NCBI RefSeq assembly: GCF_904063055.1
Contig: NZ_CAJFCN010000001.1
Location: forward strand, 558,001 to 622,000
Length of the DNA stretch: 64,000 nt
DNA from: Pseudomonas paracarnis
Lineage (GTDB): Bacteria; Pseudomonadota; Gammaproteobacteria; Pseudomonadales; Pseudomonadaceae
Direction of reading: 5' to 3'
The position numbers and the translations under genes were made by a program. This document shows, piece after piece, positions 54,996-61,977 of this stretch. Under the pieces are notes generated by a model that was not told the DNA's origin, searched no databases, and worked only from the letters and a program-made list of their open reading frames with translations. Position 1 is the first letter of the stretch. The number at the start of each line of letters is the position of its first letter.

Positions 54996-55412
54996 ATGCT
55001 CAGCGGTTTCAACCACCTGACCCTGGCCGTCACCGATGTGCCGCGCAGCGTCAGTTTCTATCACGATCTGCTGCGCCTGCAGCTCGACGCAACCTGGGAC
55101 AACGGTGCCTACCTCTCACTGCCTGGGCTTTGGCTGTGCCTGTCGCTGGACCCGTTGCGCTCGACTGCTCCGGCGGTGGATTACACCCACTATGCCTTCA
55201 CTGTCGATGCTGCTGATTTCACTCCCTTGGTCGAACACCTGCGCGCTGCCGGGGTACAGGAATGGCGAGACAACCGCAGCGAAGGCGCATCGTTTTATTT
55301 TCTCGATCCCGACGGCCATAAGCTGGAGGTTCATGTCGGCGATCTGGCCTCGCGGCTGCAAGCCTGTCGCGCCCAGCCCTATGCTGGAATGAAGTTTTAC
55401 CCACCGCGCTGA
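54996..55412 (+). CDS. fosA: FosA fosfomycin thiol transferase
   Basis: This 138-residue vicinal-oxygen-chelate enzyme adds glutathione to fosfomycin. The metal ligands line up with P. aeruginosa FosA: His7 (FNHLTLAV), His65 (DYTHYAF) and Glu111 (HKLEVHVGD). [15 protein letters not shown] is the K+/fosfomycin-binding segment. Length and sequence fit chromosomal FosA of Pseudomonas. It lies 15 bases after the LysR gene. Confidence 0.92.
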   Translation: MLSGFNHLTLAVTDVPRSVSFYHDLLRLQLDATWDNGAYLSLPGLWLCLSLDPLRSTAPAVDYTHYAFTVDAADFTPLVEHLRAAGVQEWRDNRSEGASFYFLDPDGHKLEVHVGDLASRLQACRAQPYAGMKFYPPR

Positions 55413-55459
55413 AACATGCAGAATCAATCACCTTTTAGCGTCTGTCGGAGCGTCTATCC

Positions 55460-56101
55460 ATGACCCCATCCTTGCTGCTCGCCGTGCTGGCTTCGGGTTT
55501 TATCTACGGCATTACCCCAGGCCCCGGTGTCCTGGCCGTATTCGGCATCGGTGCGGCTCGTGGCCGGCGTGCCGGGGCAGGATTCTTGTGCGGTCATTTG
55601 CTCGGCGATGTGGTGTGGTGCAGCACGGCGCTGATTGCCATCGTCGGTGCGCGGGAAGTCGGCAGCAGTGCCTTTGACGTACTCGGTGTACTCAGTGGAA
55701 TGTATTTGTTCTGGCTCGGCTGGCGTGCGATCCGCACCCAGCGGCGCAATAGCGATGCCCCTCAGGGCGCGGCGCGCCATCCGTTCTGGCACGGTATTGT
55801 GTTTGGCTTGACCAACCCCAAGGCCTACCCGGTCGCCGTGGCGACGTTCACCGCGTTACTGTCCAGCCGAGCCGAGTTGTTGACTTGGTCGATGTTGCCG
55901 ACGTTGATTCTGCTGAGCTTTATCGGTGGCTTGCTGGCCTACGCGATCCTGATCGGCGTGGTGGGTGCCCAACGGGTGCGCACGCTGTATCAACGCCATG
56001 AAATCCTGATCACCAAGCTCTGCGGCGTGATGTTTATCGGCTTCGCCCTCAATGCCCTGGCGCACGCATTGCCGGGCCTGTTCGGCAGCAAAGCGGCCTG
56101 A
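55460..56101 (+). CDS. LysE/RhtB-family exporter
   Basis: This 213-residue inner-membrane protein has about six helices. FIYGITPGPGVLAVFGIGAARGRRAG is the LysE-family N-terminal signature and FGLTNPKAY the central conserved motif. It would export an amino acid or derivative. The start ATG follows GGAGCGTCTATCC. It lies 47 bases after fosA. Confidence 0.88.
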   Translation: MTPSLLLAVLASGFIYGITPGPGVLAVFGIGAARGRRAGAGFLCGHLLGDVVWCSTALIAIVGAREVGSSAFDVLGVLSGMYLFWLGWRAIRTQRRNSDAPQGAARHPFWHGIVFGLTNPKAYPVAVATFTALLSSRAELLTWSMLPTLILLSFIGGLLAYAILIGVVGAQRVRTLYQRHEILITKLCGVMFIGFALNALAHALPGLFGSKAA

Positions 56102-56220
56102 GGCGACGACGACCGTTCGTCGCACAGGTAAGTTTTTTCTAAACCTTTACCGCCGTGAAAATTCGAATTCAGGGCGGGTTGTATGCTCCCGCGCCTATTT
56201 TTGCCCTGGAGGAACCCATC

Positions 56221-56748
56221 ATGAGCCGCATGGCTACCCGGTTACGCACCGCCAGTTTCGCGATGCTGCTGGGCCTCGGCGCCAGCAGTGCTTTCGCCCA
56301 GTCGCCTGCAGAATTCATCGAGCAGGCTTCGGCCAAAGGCATGGCCGATATCGAAACCAGCCGCATGGCCCACGCCAAGACCTCGTCCCAGGAAATCAAG
56401 GACTACACCATTGAGGTCATCAACGAGCGCACGCTGGCCAACCAGCACTTGGCGGCGATCGCCAAGAAGCTTGATTTGCCAGTGGCCCCACGGGAGAAGA
56501 TCGTTGATAAGGCCGAAACCCTGATGCCTGAACTCAAGGACGGCGATTCGTTTGACGCTGCCTATACCGCGCAGCAGGTCAAGGAGAACGAAGACGCCAT
56601 CGCCCTGTTCAAGAAAGAAGGCGCTGCGTCGGATGTGCCAGAGATAAAGGCACTGGTGGATGAGACGCTACCCAAGCTTGAAGAGCGCCTGCAAAAAGCC
56701 AGGGCCCTGGCCTCGACCTACGGTAAGGGCCATCAAGGCGACGGTTGA
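56221..56748 (+). CDS. DUF4142-family periplasmic protein
   Basis: This 175-residue protein has a signal peptide (cut near AFA|QS, residue 26) and one DUF4142 domain, an all-helical ferritin-like bundle (EFIEQASAKGMADIETSRMA, QEIKDYTIEVINERTLANQHLAAIA). Relatives are found in stress and envelope contexts, but function is unknown. CTGGAGGAACCC precedes the ATG at 56221; a longer frame was rejected. A strong terminator follows. Confidence 0.85.
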   Translation: MSRMATRLRTASFAMLLGLGASSAFAQSPAEFIEQASAKGMADIETSRMAHAKTSSQEIKDYTIEVINERTLANQHLAAIAKKLDLPVAPREKIVDKAETLMPELKDGDSFDAAYTAQQVKENEDAIALFKKEGAASDVPEIKALVDETLPKLEERLQKARALASTYGKGHQGDG

Positions 56749-56766
56749 GGCGACTACTGGAAATGA

Positions 56767-56802
56767 AAAAACGGCGGTTGGAGAGGATCCAACCGCCGTT
56801 TT
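56767..56802 (+). terminator. Rho-independent terminator after DUF4142 gene
   Basis: ACGGCGGTTGG and CCAACCGCCGT arms flanked by A and T runs, so it may also work on the other strand. Confidence 0.9.
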
Positions 56803-56905
56803 CATATCAACAGGACTGTGGGTTTTTCTGCCGTGCTTTTAGGAGCGAGCCTACGGTATCTCAAGGCGGCGAGCGCAAGACTGGGTTTTTACCTGGATAA
56901 CCCCT

Positions 56906-57688
56906 ATGACCGCATATGCCACCTGCGACCTGCGCACACTTTATCACCTGACCGAAGATCACTATTTTTCTGCCACCTGCGGCCTGCATCGCCGTTATAG
57001 CGCGGCTATCAACGCTTATTTCGTTGACGTATGTTCTGGCCTGTATGACTTGTTATTTATTCGCGTGGGCAGCGCTCCATTGGGCGAAGCTTTTGCTGCC
57101 CCGTTGGGCTTGATCCATGGTTCCGTCCTTGCAATACGCATTGTGGTTCATGAGGAAAAGGTCGCTGAGCTACGCGAGGCGCTCTGCGCAATCGGTTTCC
57201 AGCCTGCTGAACAGACAACCGCGATGGTTCTCGAGCTGTCGCGTTTTATTCCAAGGATGAGCGAGGGGACTCTACAGGTCTGCCTGACGCGGGATTTGAA
57301 CGAATGGGCGGGTCCAGTTGGCAGCGCATATTCGATGCTTCCCGAGGTCGTTGTGAACTATCAGGCACGGCACCAGAGGGCGCTTGATGCGGGTGAGGCC
57401 CTTTACCACTTCACCCTGTCCGCCGAGGGGCGTGTGAGCTGTTCGTTGACGTTGTCACTGTGTGAAGGCGAGGCCCGTCTGAATGATGTCGGCACGCTCA
57501 AGGGCTTTCGTGGAAGAGGCTATGCCACTTGCCTGATTCAAGCTGCCCTGCTTCACGCCTCGAGCCTGGGGGCTCACCGATGTTTTCTCGAGGCCTCGGC
57601 GGAGGCCATCTCGCTGTATCAACAGTTGGGCTTTGCACGTTTGTTCGAGTATCAGGCTTTCACTCGCGGAGCGCTCGCTGACCGGTAA
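56906..57688 (+). CDS. GNAT-family acetyltransferase
   Basis: This 260-residue protein has a C-terminal GNAT domain (about 160-255), with the acetyl-CoA loop GFRGRGYATCLI and ASAEAISLYQQLGF. The N-terminal 150 residues look like a second, degenerate GNAT copy, as in two-domain acetyltransferases. The substrate is unknown. Its stop codon directly abuts the stop of convergent ogt. Confidence 0.82.
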   Translation: MTAYATCDLRTLYHLTEDHYFSATCGLHRRYSAAINAYFVDVCSGLYDLLFIRVGSAPLGEAFAAPLGLIHGSVLAIRIVVHEEKVAELREALCAIGFQPAEQTTAMVLELSRFIPRMSEGTLQVCLTRDLNEWAGPVGSAYSMLPEVVVNYQARHQRALDAGEALYHFTLSAEGRVSCSLTLSLCEGEARLNDVGTLKGFRGRGYATCLIQAALLHASSLGAHRCFLEASAEAISLYQQLGFARLFEYQAFTRGALADR

Positions 57689-58189
57689 TCAAAAAGCCAT
57701 TTTTGCCTGGCTGCGATCCTCAAGCGTCAGTAGATACTGCTTGGCCTCAAGCCCTCCGGCAAACCCGGTCAGCCCGCCCGAAGCCCCCACCACTCGGTGG
57801 CATGGCGCAATGATCGAGATCGGGTTGCGCCCATTCGCGGCCCCGACTGCGCGCACGGCTTTGGGGTTGCCGATCTGCTCGGCGATCTGGCTGTAGCTGC
57901 GGGTTTCGCCGAAGGGAATGGTCAGCAGTGCCTGCCAGACCTGCTTCTGGAAGTCAGTGCCGGCGAAATCCAGCTCCAGTTCGAACTGGTTACGCGTTCC
58001 GGCAAAGTATTCCTTCAATTGGCGTTCGGTTTCTCGCAGCACCGGGCTGTCGTTGGCCTCAATCAATTCACCCAGGCGTACGCGATTGGCGCGTTCTACT
58101 TCCCAGAGGATGGCGCTGAGTTTGCCATCGCGCGCCACCAGGGTGAGTTCACCGACAGGGGAAGGCATGAGCTTGTACTGGTAGGTCAT
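57689..58189 (-). CDS. ogt: Methylated-DNA-protein cysteine methyltransferase Ogt
   Basis: This 166-residue repair protein transfers methyl groups from O6-methylguanine to itself. The acceptor Cys130 is in [10 protein letters not shown], and the arginine-finger/HTH region is [26 protein letters not shown]. It is the Ogt type without an Ada N-terminal half. The start ATG at 58189 is preceded by AAGGAAAC. Confidence 0.93.
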   Translation of the reverse strand: MTYQYKLMPSPVGELTLVARDGKLSAILWEVERANRVRLGELIEANDSPVLRETERQLKEYFAGTRNQFELELDFAGTDFQKQVWQALLTIPFGETRSYSQIAEQIGNPKAVRAVGAANGRNPISIIAPCHRVVGASGGLTGFAGGLEAKQYLLTLEDRSQAKMAF

Positions 58190-58288
58190 GAGCTGTTTCC
58201 TTGAAGGGCGTTGAGGGGGGACGACGCCACTGTAGTTCCACCAAGGGGTTAGGGAACTACGTTTCTTGCGGTCAAATTCTTCGCCCCA

Positions 58289-58633
58289 TTAGAAATTCCA
58301 GTAAACCCAGTTGGAATAATAGGGGTACCCGTAGAGCCAGGCGATAATGTAAAGGGCCTTGAGTACTGACGCGGTACCTAACATGAACATAGAAATGACG
58401 TTGAGCAGGGTGACAAACAAAGCGAACACAGCCACGCGTGGGGTTGCGTGACGCCAGGCAAACCTCACGCCATACGCTGACGCGGCAATCACTCCTAACT
58501 CCAGCAAAAATCTAAGGGGGAAGGGGAAGGGCAGCCGTACAAACGAGATCAGCAGCGGCAAAACCAACACCCAGCCGACTACTTGGCGCAGGATGATGTT
58601 GGGTGTGGTTTTTTGGGTGTCCAGCATTGCCAT
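58289..58633 (-). CDS. Small membrane protein of unknown function
   Basis: This 114-residue protein has three or four hydrophobic segments (about residues 16-34, 42-57, 67-85, 88-103) and an aromatic-rich end (YGYPYYSNWVYWNF). I do not recognise a family with confidence. The A of ATG at 58633 follows TGGCAATG; the next Met (residue 3) is also possible. The base composition is close to that of its neighbours. Confidence 0.68.
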   Translation of the reverse strand: MAMLDTQKTTPNIILRQVVGWVLVLPLLISFVRLPFPFPLRFLLELGVIAASAYGVRFAWRHATPRVAVFALFVTLLNVISMFMLGTASVLKALYIIAWLYGYPYYSNWVYWNF

Positions 58634-58867
58634 ATTCCGAACTCTGGGCCGATGAGCCTACATTATCGCGCGGTGTTGCCGGCCTTGCCGTAAGACTTTG
58701 CTTAGGCGTACCTACCGCTCCTGCTGCAATACCTGGAGCGCTGCGGATGCCAGAAAAGAAATCCCGAGCAGCTTTTTTTCCTGTGGATGATTCAACACAA
58801 GGTGCTTCACACCCTCAGGCTCGACTGCCGAGGACCAGATGGGCGCTGCAGAACAAATTTCAGACAT
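58634..58867. other. Non-coding stretch left of the attachment site
   Basis: No supported gene. A 51-codon minus-strand frame (58712-58867) begins right beside the terminator hairpin and has no ribosome site, so I do not call it. Confidence 0.55.
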
Positions 58868-58897
58868 AAAAAAACCGGTCACCAAGGACCGGTTTTT
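58868..58897 (-). terminator. Orphan rho-independent terminator
   Basis: AAAACCGGTC and GACCGGTTTT arms flanked by A and T runs. It lies 47 bases on the 3' side of the tRNA-Gly remnant and is likely the original terminator of the split tRNA gene. Confidence 0.85.
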
Positions 58898-58943
58898 TGT
58901 GCATCCTGCGTCAGAACCTTCCTGACGCCAGCGCAAATCTGAG

Positions 58944-58963
58944 TGGAGCGGGTAGAGGGAATC
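58944..58963 (-). other. Attachment-site remnant: 3' end of tRNA-Gly
   Basis: On the minus strand it reads GATTCCCTCTACCCGCTCCA, the T-stem, acceptor stem, discriminator T and CCA of a tRNA-Gly (probably CCC or TCC anticodon). No tRNA body follows on the right. This is the usual footprint left when an integrase inserts an element at the tRNA 3' end; the intact tRNA should be at the other end of the element, right of this window. Confidence 0.75.
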
Positions 58964-59010
58964 ACCCAAAGCAGCCAACCCATTGATTAATAAAGATTTT
59001 TTCTGGTTAT

Positions 59011-59477
59011 TCAAACCAGAAGTGGCCTCTGAATGTACCACATCACCCCTCTTGGCGAAAGGCATAAATCCACCGCCTTCTGCTGGCAGCTACCGACAGC
59101 CACTGCGATCAGGAAGGGAGCGCTTTTGCGATCTGCAGTGCCCAACTTGGCCGGAGTCGTCCCGAACAACGACAGCAGCAGTGCCTCGGCGGGCAACCCG
59201 CCAGGTATAGCGCCACACTGGCGATGATGGGGTTCTCGATGGCTTTTGCAAAATCCTCCGCCTGTTCGGACATCGTCGCGCTGAAGGCAAAAATCAAGAG
59301 CATGAACAGCACGAACCCCGCCCTGCAGATGTCAACCGTGCGCGCGAACAACCGCCGCCACGGGTGATGCTGCCCGCCCAGAAAGGTCTTGCTCTGATCG
59401 ACGGGCGCGGAAGGTTTTGGGGCGTAGTCGCCGGACGTGGGCGATGGGGCGTTGGGATCTTCGCACGTAGGCCATGG
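59011..59477 (-). pseudogene. Frameshifted RDD-type membrane protein remnant
   Basis: Reading on the minus strand, one frame gives PSAPVDQSKTFLGGQHHPWRR, LFARTVDICRAGFVLFMLLIF, AFSATMSEQAEDFAKAIENP and ALYLAG; the next frame continues PAEALLLSLFGTTPAKLG. One missing base near 59207 would join them. The pattern WRRLFARTVDI and LFGTTPAK is that of RDD proteins (GxTPGK motif), but the downstream GIRV part is lost. A second frame change is probably needed to reach a good start near 59477. It sits at the outer end of the island operon. Confidence 0.62.
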
Positions 59478-59499
59478 GCTGTTCCTGTTCCTGTTCTTG

Positions 59500-60156
59500 T
59501 TATCGAATCGCGATGCTGCTTTTCAATCGGTTGTGCGCTGCCATCGCCTTCTGGTGGTCGCCCTCGATGTACGAAAGCGTGATCAGTGCTTTTTCAGCGC
59601 CCAGCGGCACGTGATACTGGGTCACTCTCATGGTCTCAGCCGGATTGGCAGTTGATGTGCGTGCGTAGCGAATAATCAAGGCGAGCTGGCCGCCAAGTGG
59701 CTCCACGGCAACGCTGGCGCGCCCCACTTCTTTCACACCGTTCTTTGCCAAACCCGCCCACATCATCGGGGCCTCTTCCCGCCAGGTATCAGCCAAGTCC
59801 TTCAACACCTGCTGCTTGTTCGCTTGGACTTCCTGCCGCACATCGGCCTGAGTGATTGGTGGCTCCATAGGAATGAACGACACCCTCACCATCGTTCGTG
59901 ACGGCGTAGGGTAGGACTGCGCCGCAAGTGAGGCAATGTGCTGAGTTGGAATCCCGATGAGCTTCTCTCCAAACTCCTTGACGCGCTTTCGCTGTTCCGC
60001 ATCGCTGATTGTCCAGTCGCTCGGAATTTCGAGTTGCACCCTACCTTTGACGTTGAGCTTGGTATAGCCCGCCGTCTGCGCGGCGACCGGCAGGGCGACC
60101 ATAGCCAGCAAGCAGAAGCACAGGAAAAAAAATGACGCTCTTGCTGTTTTCATCAT
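59500..60156 (-). CDS. Secreted protein of unknown function (218 aa)
   Basis: This 218-residue protein has a clear signal peptide (cut near PVAA|QT, residue 26). The mature part begins with a YTKLNVKGRVQLEIPSDWTISD segment, like the outer face of PsbP/Mog1-type lipid or protein-binding domains, and has no cysteines. I recognise no firm family. Its start overlaps the stop of the proline-rich membrane-protein gene (TGATG), so it is coupled to it. Confidence 0.72.
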   Translation of the reverse strand: MMKTARASFFFLCFCLLAMVALPVAAQTAGYTKLNVKGRVQLEIPSDWTISDAEQRKRVKEFGEKLIGIPTQHIASLAAQSYPTPSRTMVRVSFIPMEPPITQADVRQEVQANKQQVLKDLADTWREEAPMMWAGLAKNGVKEVGRASVAVEPLGGQLALIIRYARTSTANPAETMRVTQYHVPLGAEKALITLSYIEGDHQKAMAAHNRLKSSIAIR

Positions 60157-61211
60157 CAGTTCTCGGTGAGCAGGCTGTTCAGTAATTCCTGCTGGACGGC
60201 TTGCAACTGGCCACGGCTGCGCGCAGAGCCGCTGCCTTCATAGACGTTGATCGACAGGGGAAGGGAATTCAAGAGCGTGATGGCGCTGATTCCCGTGACC
60301 GGTCGGCTGGTGTCTCCAATGCTCATGCTCATCTGCATGGAGAAATAGACCGCGTTTCCATCCCGCCCAATCGGCTCGAACTTCATGTCGGACAGGTTGA
60401 TGTCGCTGTTCTCGAACGATGCCTTCAGCCGTTGATTGAGTTCGGCGGCGTTCACCCGTGGACTCGACTTGGAAAGGCCGGAAAGGAATGCCTCACGCGG
60501 CATCTCGATTCGCTGGAAGTTCCCCTTCGGGCCGATAAGCTGAATTTGCAGCCAGTGATCCAGCATGTCCCTGCGCCCCTTACGGTAGTCCTCCAGTTCG
60601 GAGCAACGGACTGCCGCATGTACGAGGCGGGAGCCTTCGCCGAGGGAGCGCCGTGCCAAGTCCATCAGCTCCACTTCGCGCGCCGACTTGCCCGGCGTGC
60701 AGTAGCCGATCGGATTCGAGAACACGGCCTGCTGGCCGAGCACGTTCACCGATTCCGTGGCGGCGCTTCGCTGGACAACTGCCTCTTGAACAGGCGGCTG
60801 CCTCGGTGGGACTGGCGCGGGTACGGGCGGTTGATAGGCGGAGGCGACCGTGGTGGGTGGTTGCGCAACCGAGGCCGTCGTCGAACGGGTGGACTCGTGC
60901 TTGGTCGCGTTGACGAAAATGATGAGCAGAAGCCCGATGCCCAAGCCGATGCCGATGCCGACCATCCACTTGCCAGTGGTCACATCGGAAGAGCTGTCGC
61001 TCTTTTCTTTGGGCGGTTGAGGCGCTGCGGGTGCGGCAGGAGCTTGCTCGGCCCGCGCGGGGGGAGGTTCTGGAGGCGGTGGCGCGCTCGGCGGCGGGGC
61101 GACTTCCGGCGCGGGCTTGCTGGCAGGACGGCTGTCTTCGACATCCGAGACGAGTGTCGAGAGACCGGAGAAGCCTGTAGCGTTTCCCTTTTGTTTGTCG
61201 TCAGCAGCCAC
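60156..61211 (-). CDS. Proline-rich, single-span membrane protein (351 aa)
   Basis: This 351-residue protein has a Pro/Ala-rich cytoplasmic N-terminal region (about 28-70), a membrane helix (about 82-101, VGIGIGLGIGLLLIIF), a second Pro-rich linker (about 115-145) and a periplasmic domain (about 155-350) with Cys residues at YCTPGKSA and RCSELED. No known domain is seen. The layout resembles envelope-spanning adaptor proteins such as TonB by shape only. It is coupled to the secreted protein gene. Confidence 0.72.
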   Translation of the reverse strand: MAADDKQKGNATGFSGLSTLVSDVEDSRPASKPAPEVAPPPSAPPPPEPPPARAEQAPAAPAAPQPPKEKSDSSSDVTTGKWMVGIGIGLGIGLLLIIFVNATKHESTRSTTASVAQPPTTVASAYQPPVPAPVPPRQPPVQEAVVQRSAATESVNVLGQQAVFSNPIGYCTPGKSAREVELMDLARRSLGEGSRLVHAAVRCSELEDYRKGRRDMLDHWLQIQLIGPKGNFQRIEMPREAFLSGLSKSSPRVNAAELNQRLKASFENSDINLSDMKFEPIGRDGNAVYFSMQMSMSIGDTSRPVTGISAITLLNSLPLSINVYEGSGSARSRGQLQAVQQELLNSLLTEN

Positions 61212-61228
61212 GGCTCCTCATCCCCATC

Positions 61229-61723
61229 TCACAGCCGCAGCTTGGTGTAAACGGCTTCGACCATGCAATCGTCGCCATCTTTGAAGCGCAGCCGCCCGAA
61301 GCCGGAAGGTGCAATCGTCAGGTAGGCCTCCTCTCCCAGCGCGAGAGACAGGCAGCTCGAAGTCTTGATGTAGGAATTCGTTCCGAAGACCTCATACCAG
61401 TCATCGTCCTCGCGGCTGACCGTCACCACGTATTTGCCCGGTTCCTGCTCCGACACGCCAAAGACCGCCTTCACGTCGCACTTGTCCTTGCTGTCGAAGA
61501 AGATGACCTCGCCGCCATAGCCCGACGTCTTGAAGATCGCATCCTCGGAGTAGGCATAGACGTAGCAGTGGCGCGTCTGGATGATGATGTCCTTGCCGTC
61601 CACCTTGTAGACGTTGCTGCTCTTGCGGGTCAGATTCACCTCGTAGTTCTCGGCCAGAGCAGGCGCGGCATGAAGGGACATCAATGCGGCAAGCGTCACC
61701 AGAAGGGTCTTCTTCATCGCCAT
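61229..61723 (-). CDS. Secreted four-cysteine protein (164 aa)
   Basis: This 164-residue protein has a signal peptide (cut near ALA|EN, residue 24). The mature part is predicted mostly beta with Cys53, Cys82, Cys124 and Cys153, which suggests two disulfide bonds and a periplasmic or secreted location. No domain is recognised. It lies 17 bases before the proline-rich membrane-protein gene and 3 bases after the 79-residue protein gene on the same strand. Confidence 0.72.
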   Translation of the reverse strand: MAMKKTLLVTLAALMSLHAAPALAENYEVNLTRKSSNVYKVDGKDIIIQTRHCYVYAYSEDAIFKTSGYGGEVIFFDSKDKCDVKAVFGVSEQEPGKYVVTVSREDDDWYEVFGTNSYIKTSSCLSLALGEEAYLTIAPSGFGRLRFKDGDDCMVEAVYTKLRL

Positions 61724-61726
61724 CGC

Positions 61727-61966
61727 CTATTGGGATTGGAAGCTCGACAAACGGCTCTTCACGAGCTCAAGCTTGGCCTTGTGAGCTAATGGCCTGTTCG
61801 GGTCTTTGTCGTAGGCCGGAGCGGATTCCAGCATCGCCTTCATCACCGGATGAACGAGTTCCAGTTGAAACGCCTCGTCATCAAGGATGCGGTGAATGTG
61901 TGCCATTGCTTCGCGCAACGCCTTGTCTTCCTTGTTACCACCGAACAGGCTTGATAAAAATCCCAT
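61727..61966 (-). CDS. Small hypothetical protein (79 aa)
   Basis: This 79-residue, charged, helical protein starts MGFLSSLFGGNKED, a glycine/serine-rich leader often seen in small membrane-associated proteins, followed by two amphipathic helices. No domain is recognised. GAGGTCGAGA lies before the ATG. It follows the 673-residue gene after 11 bases. Confidence 0.7.
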   Translation of the reverse strand: MGFLSSLFGGNKEDKALREAMAHIHRILDDEAFQLELVHPVMKAMLESAPAYDKDPNRPLAHKAKLELVKSRLSSFQSQ

Positions 61967-61977
61967 TCTCGACCTCC

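Noticed and set aside
58712..58867. A 51-codon minus-strand frame next to the orphan terminator
   Set aside because: It begins right at the hairpin with no ribosome site and no known relative; kept only as a weak possibility.
58944..58963. A functional tRNA-Gly gene
   Set aside because: Only the 3' 20 bases are present; anticodon and D arms are absent, so it cannot make a tRNA.
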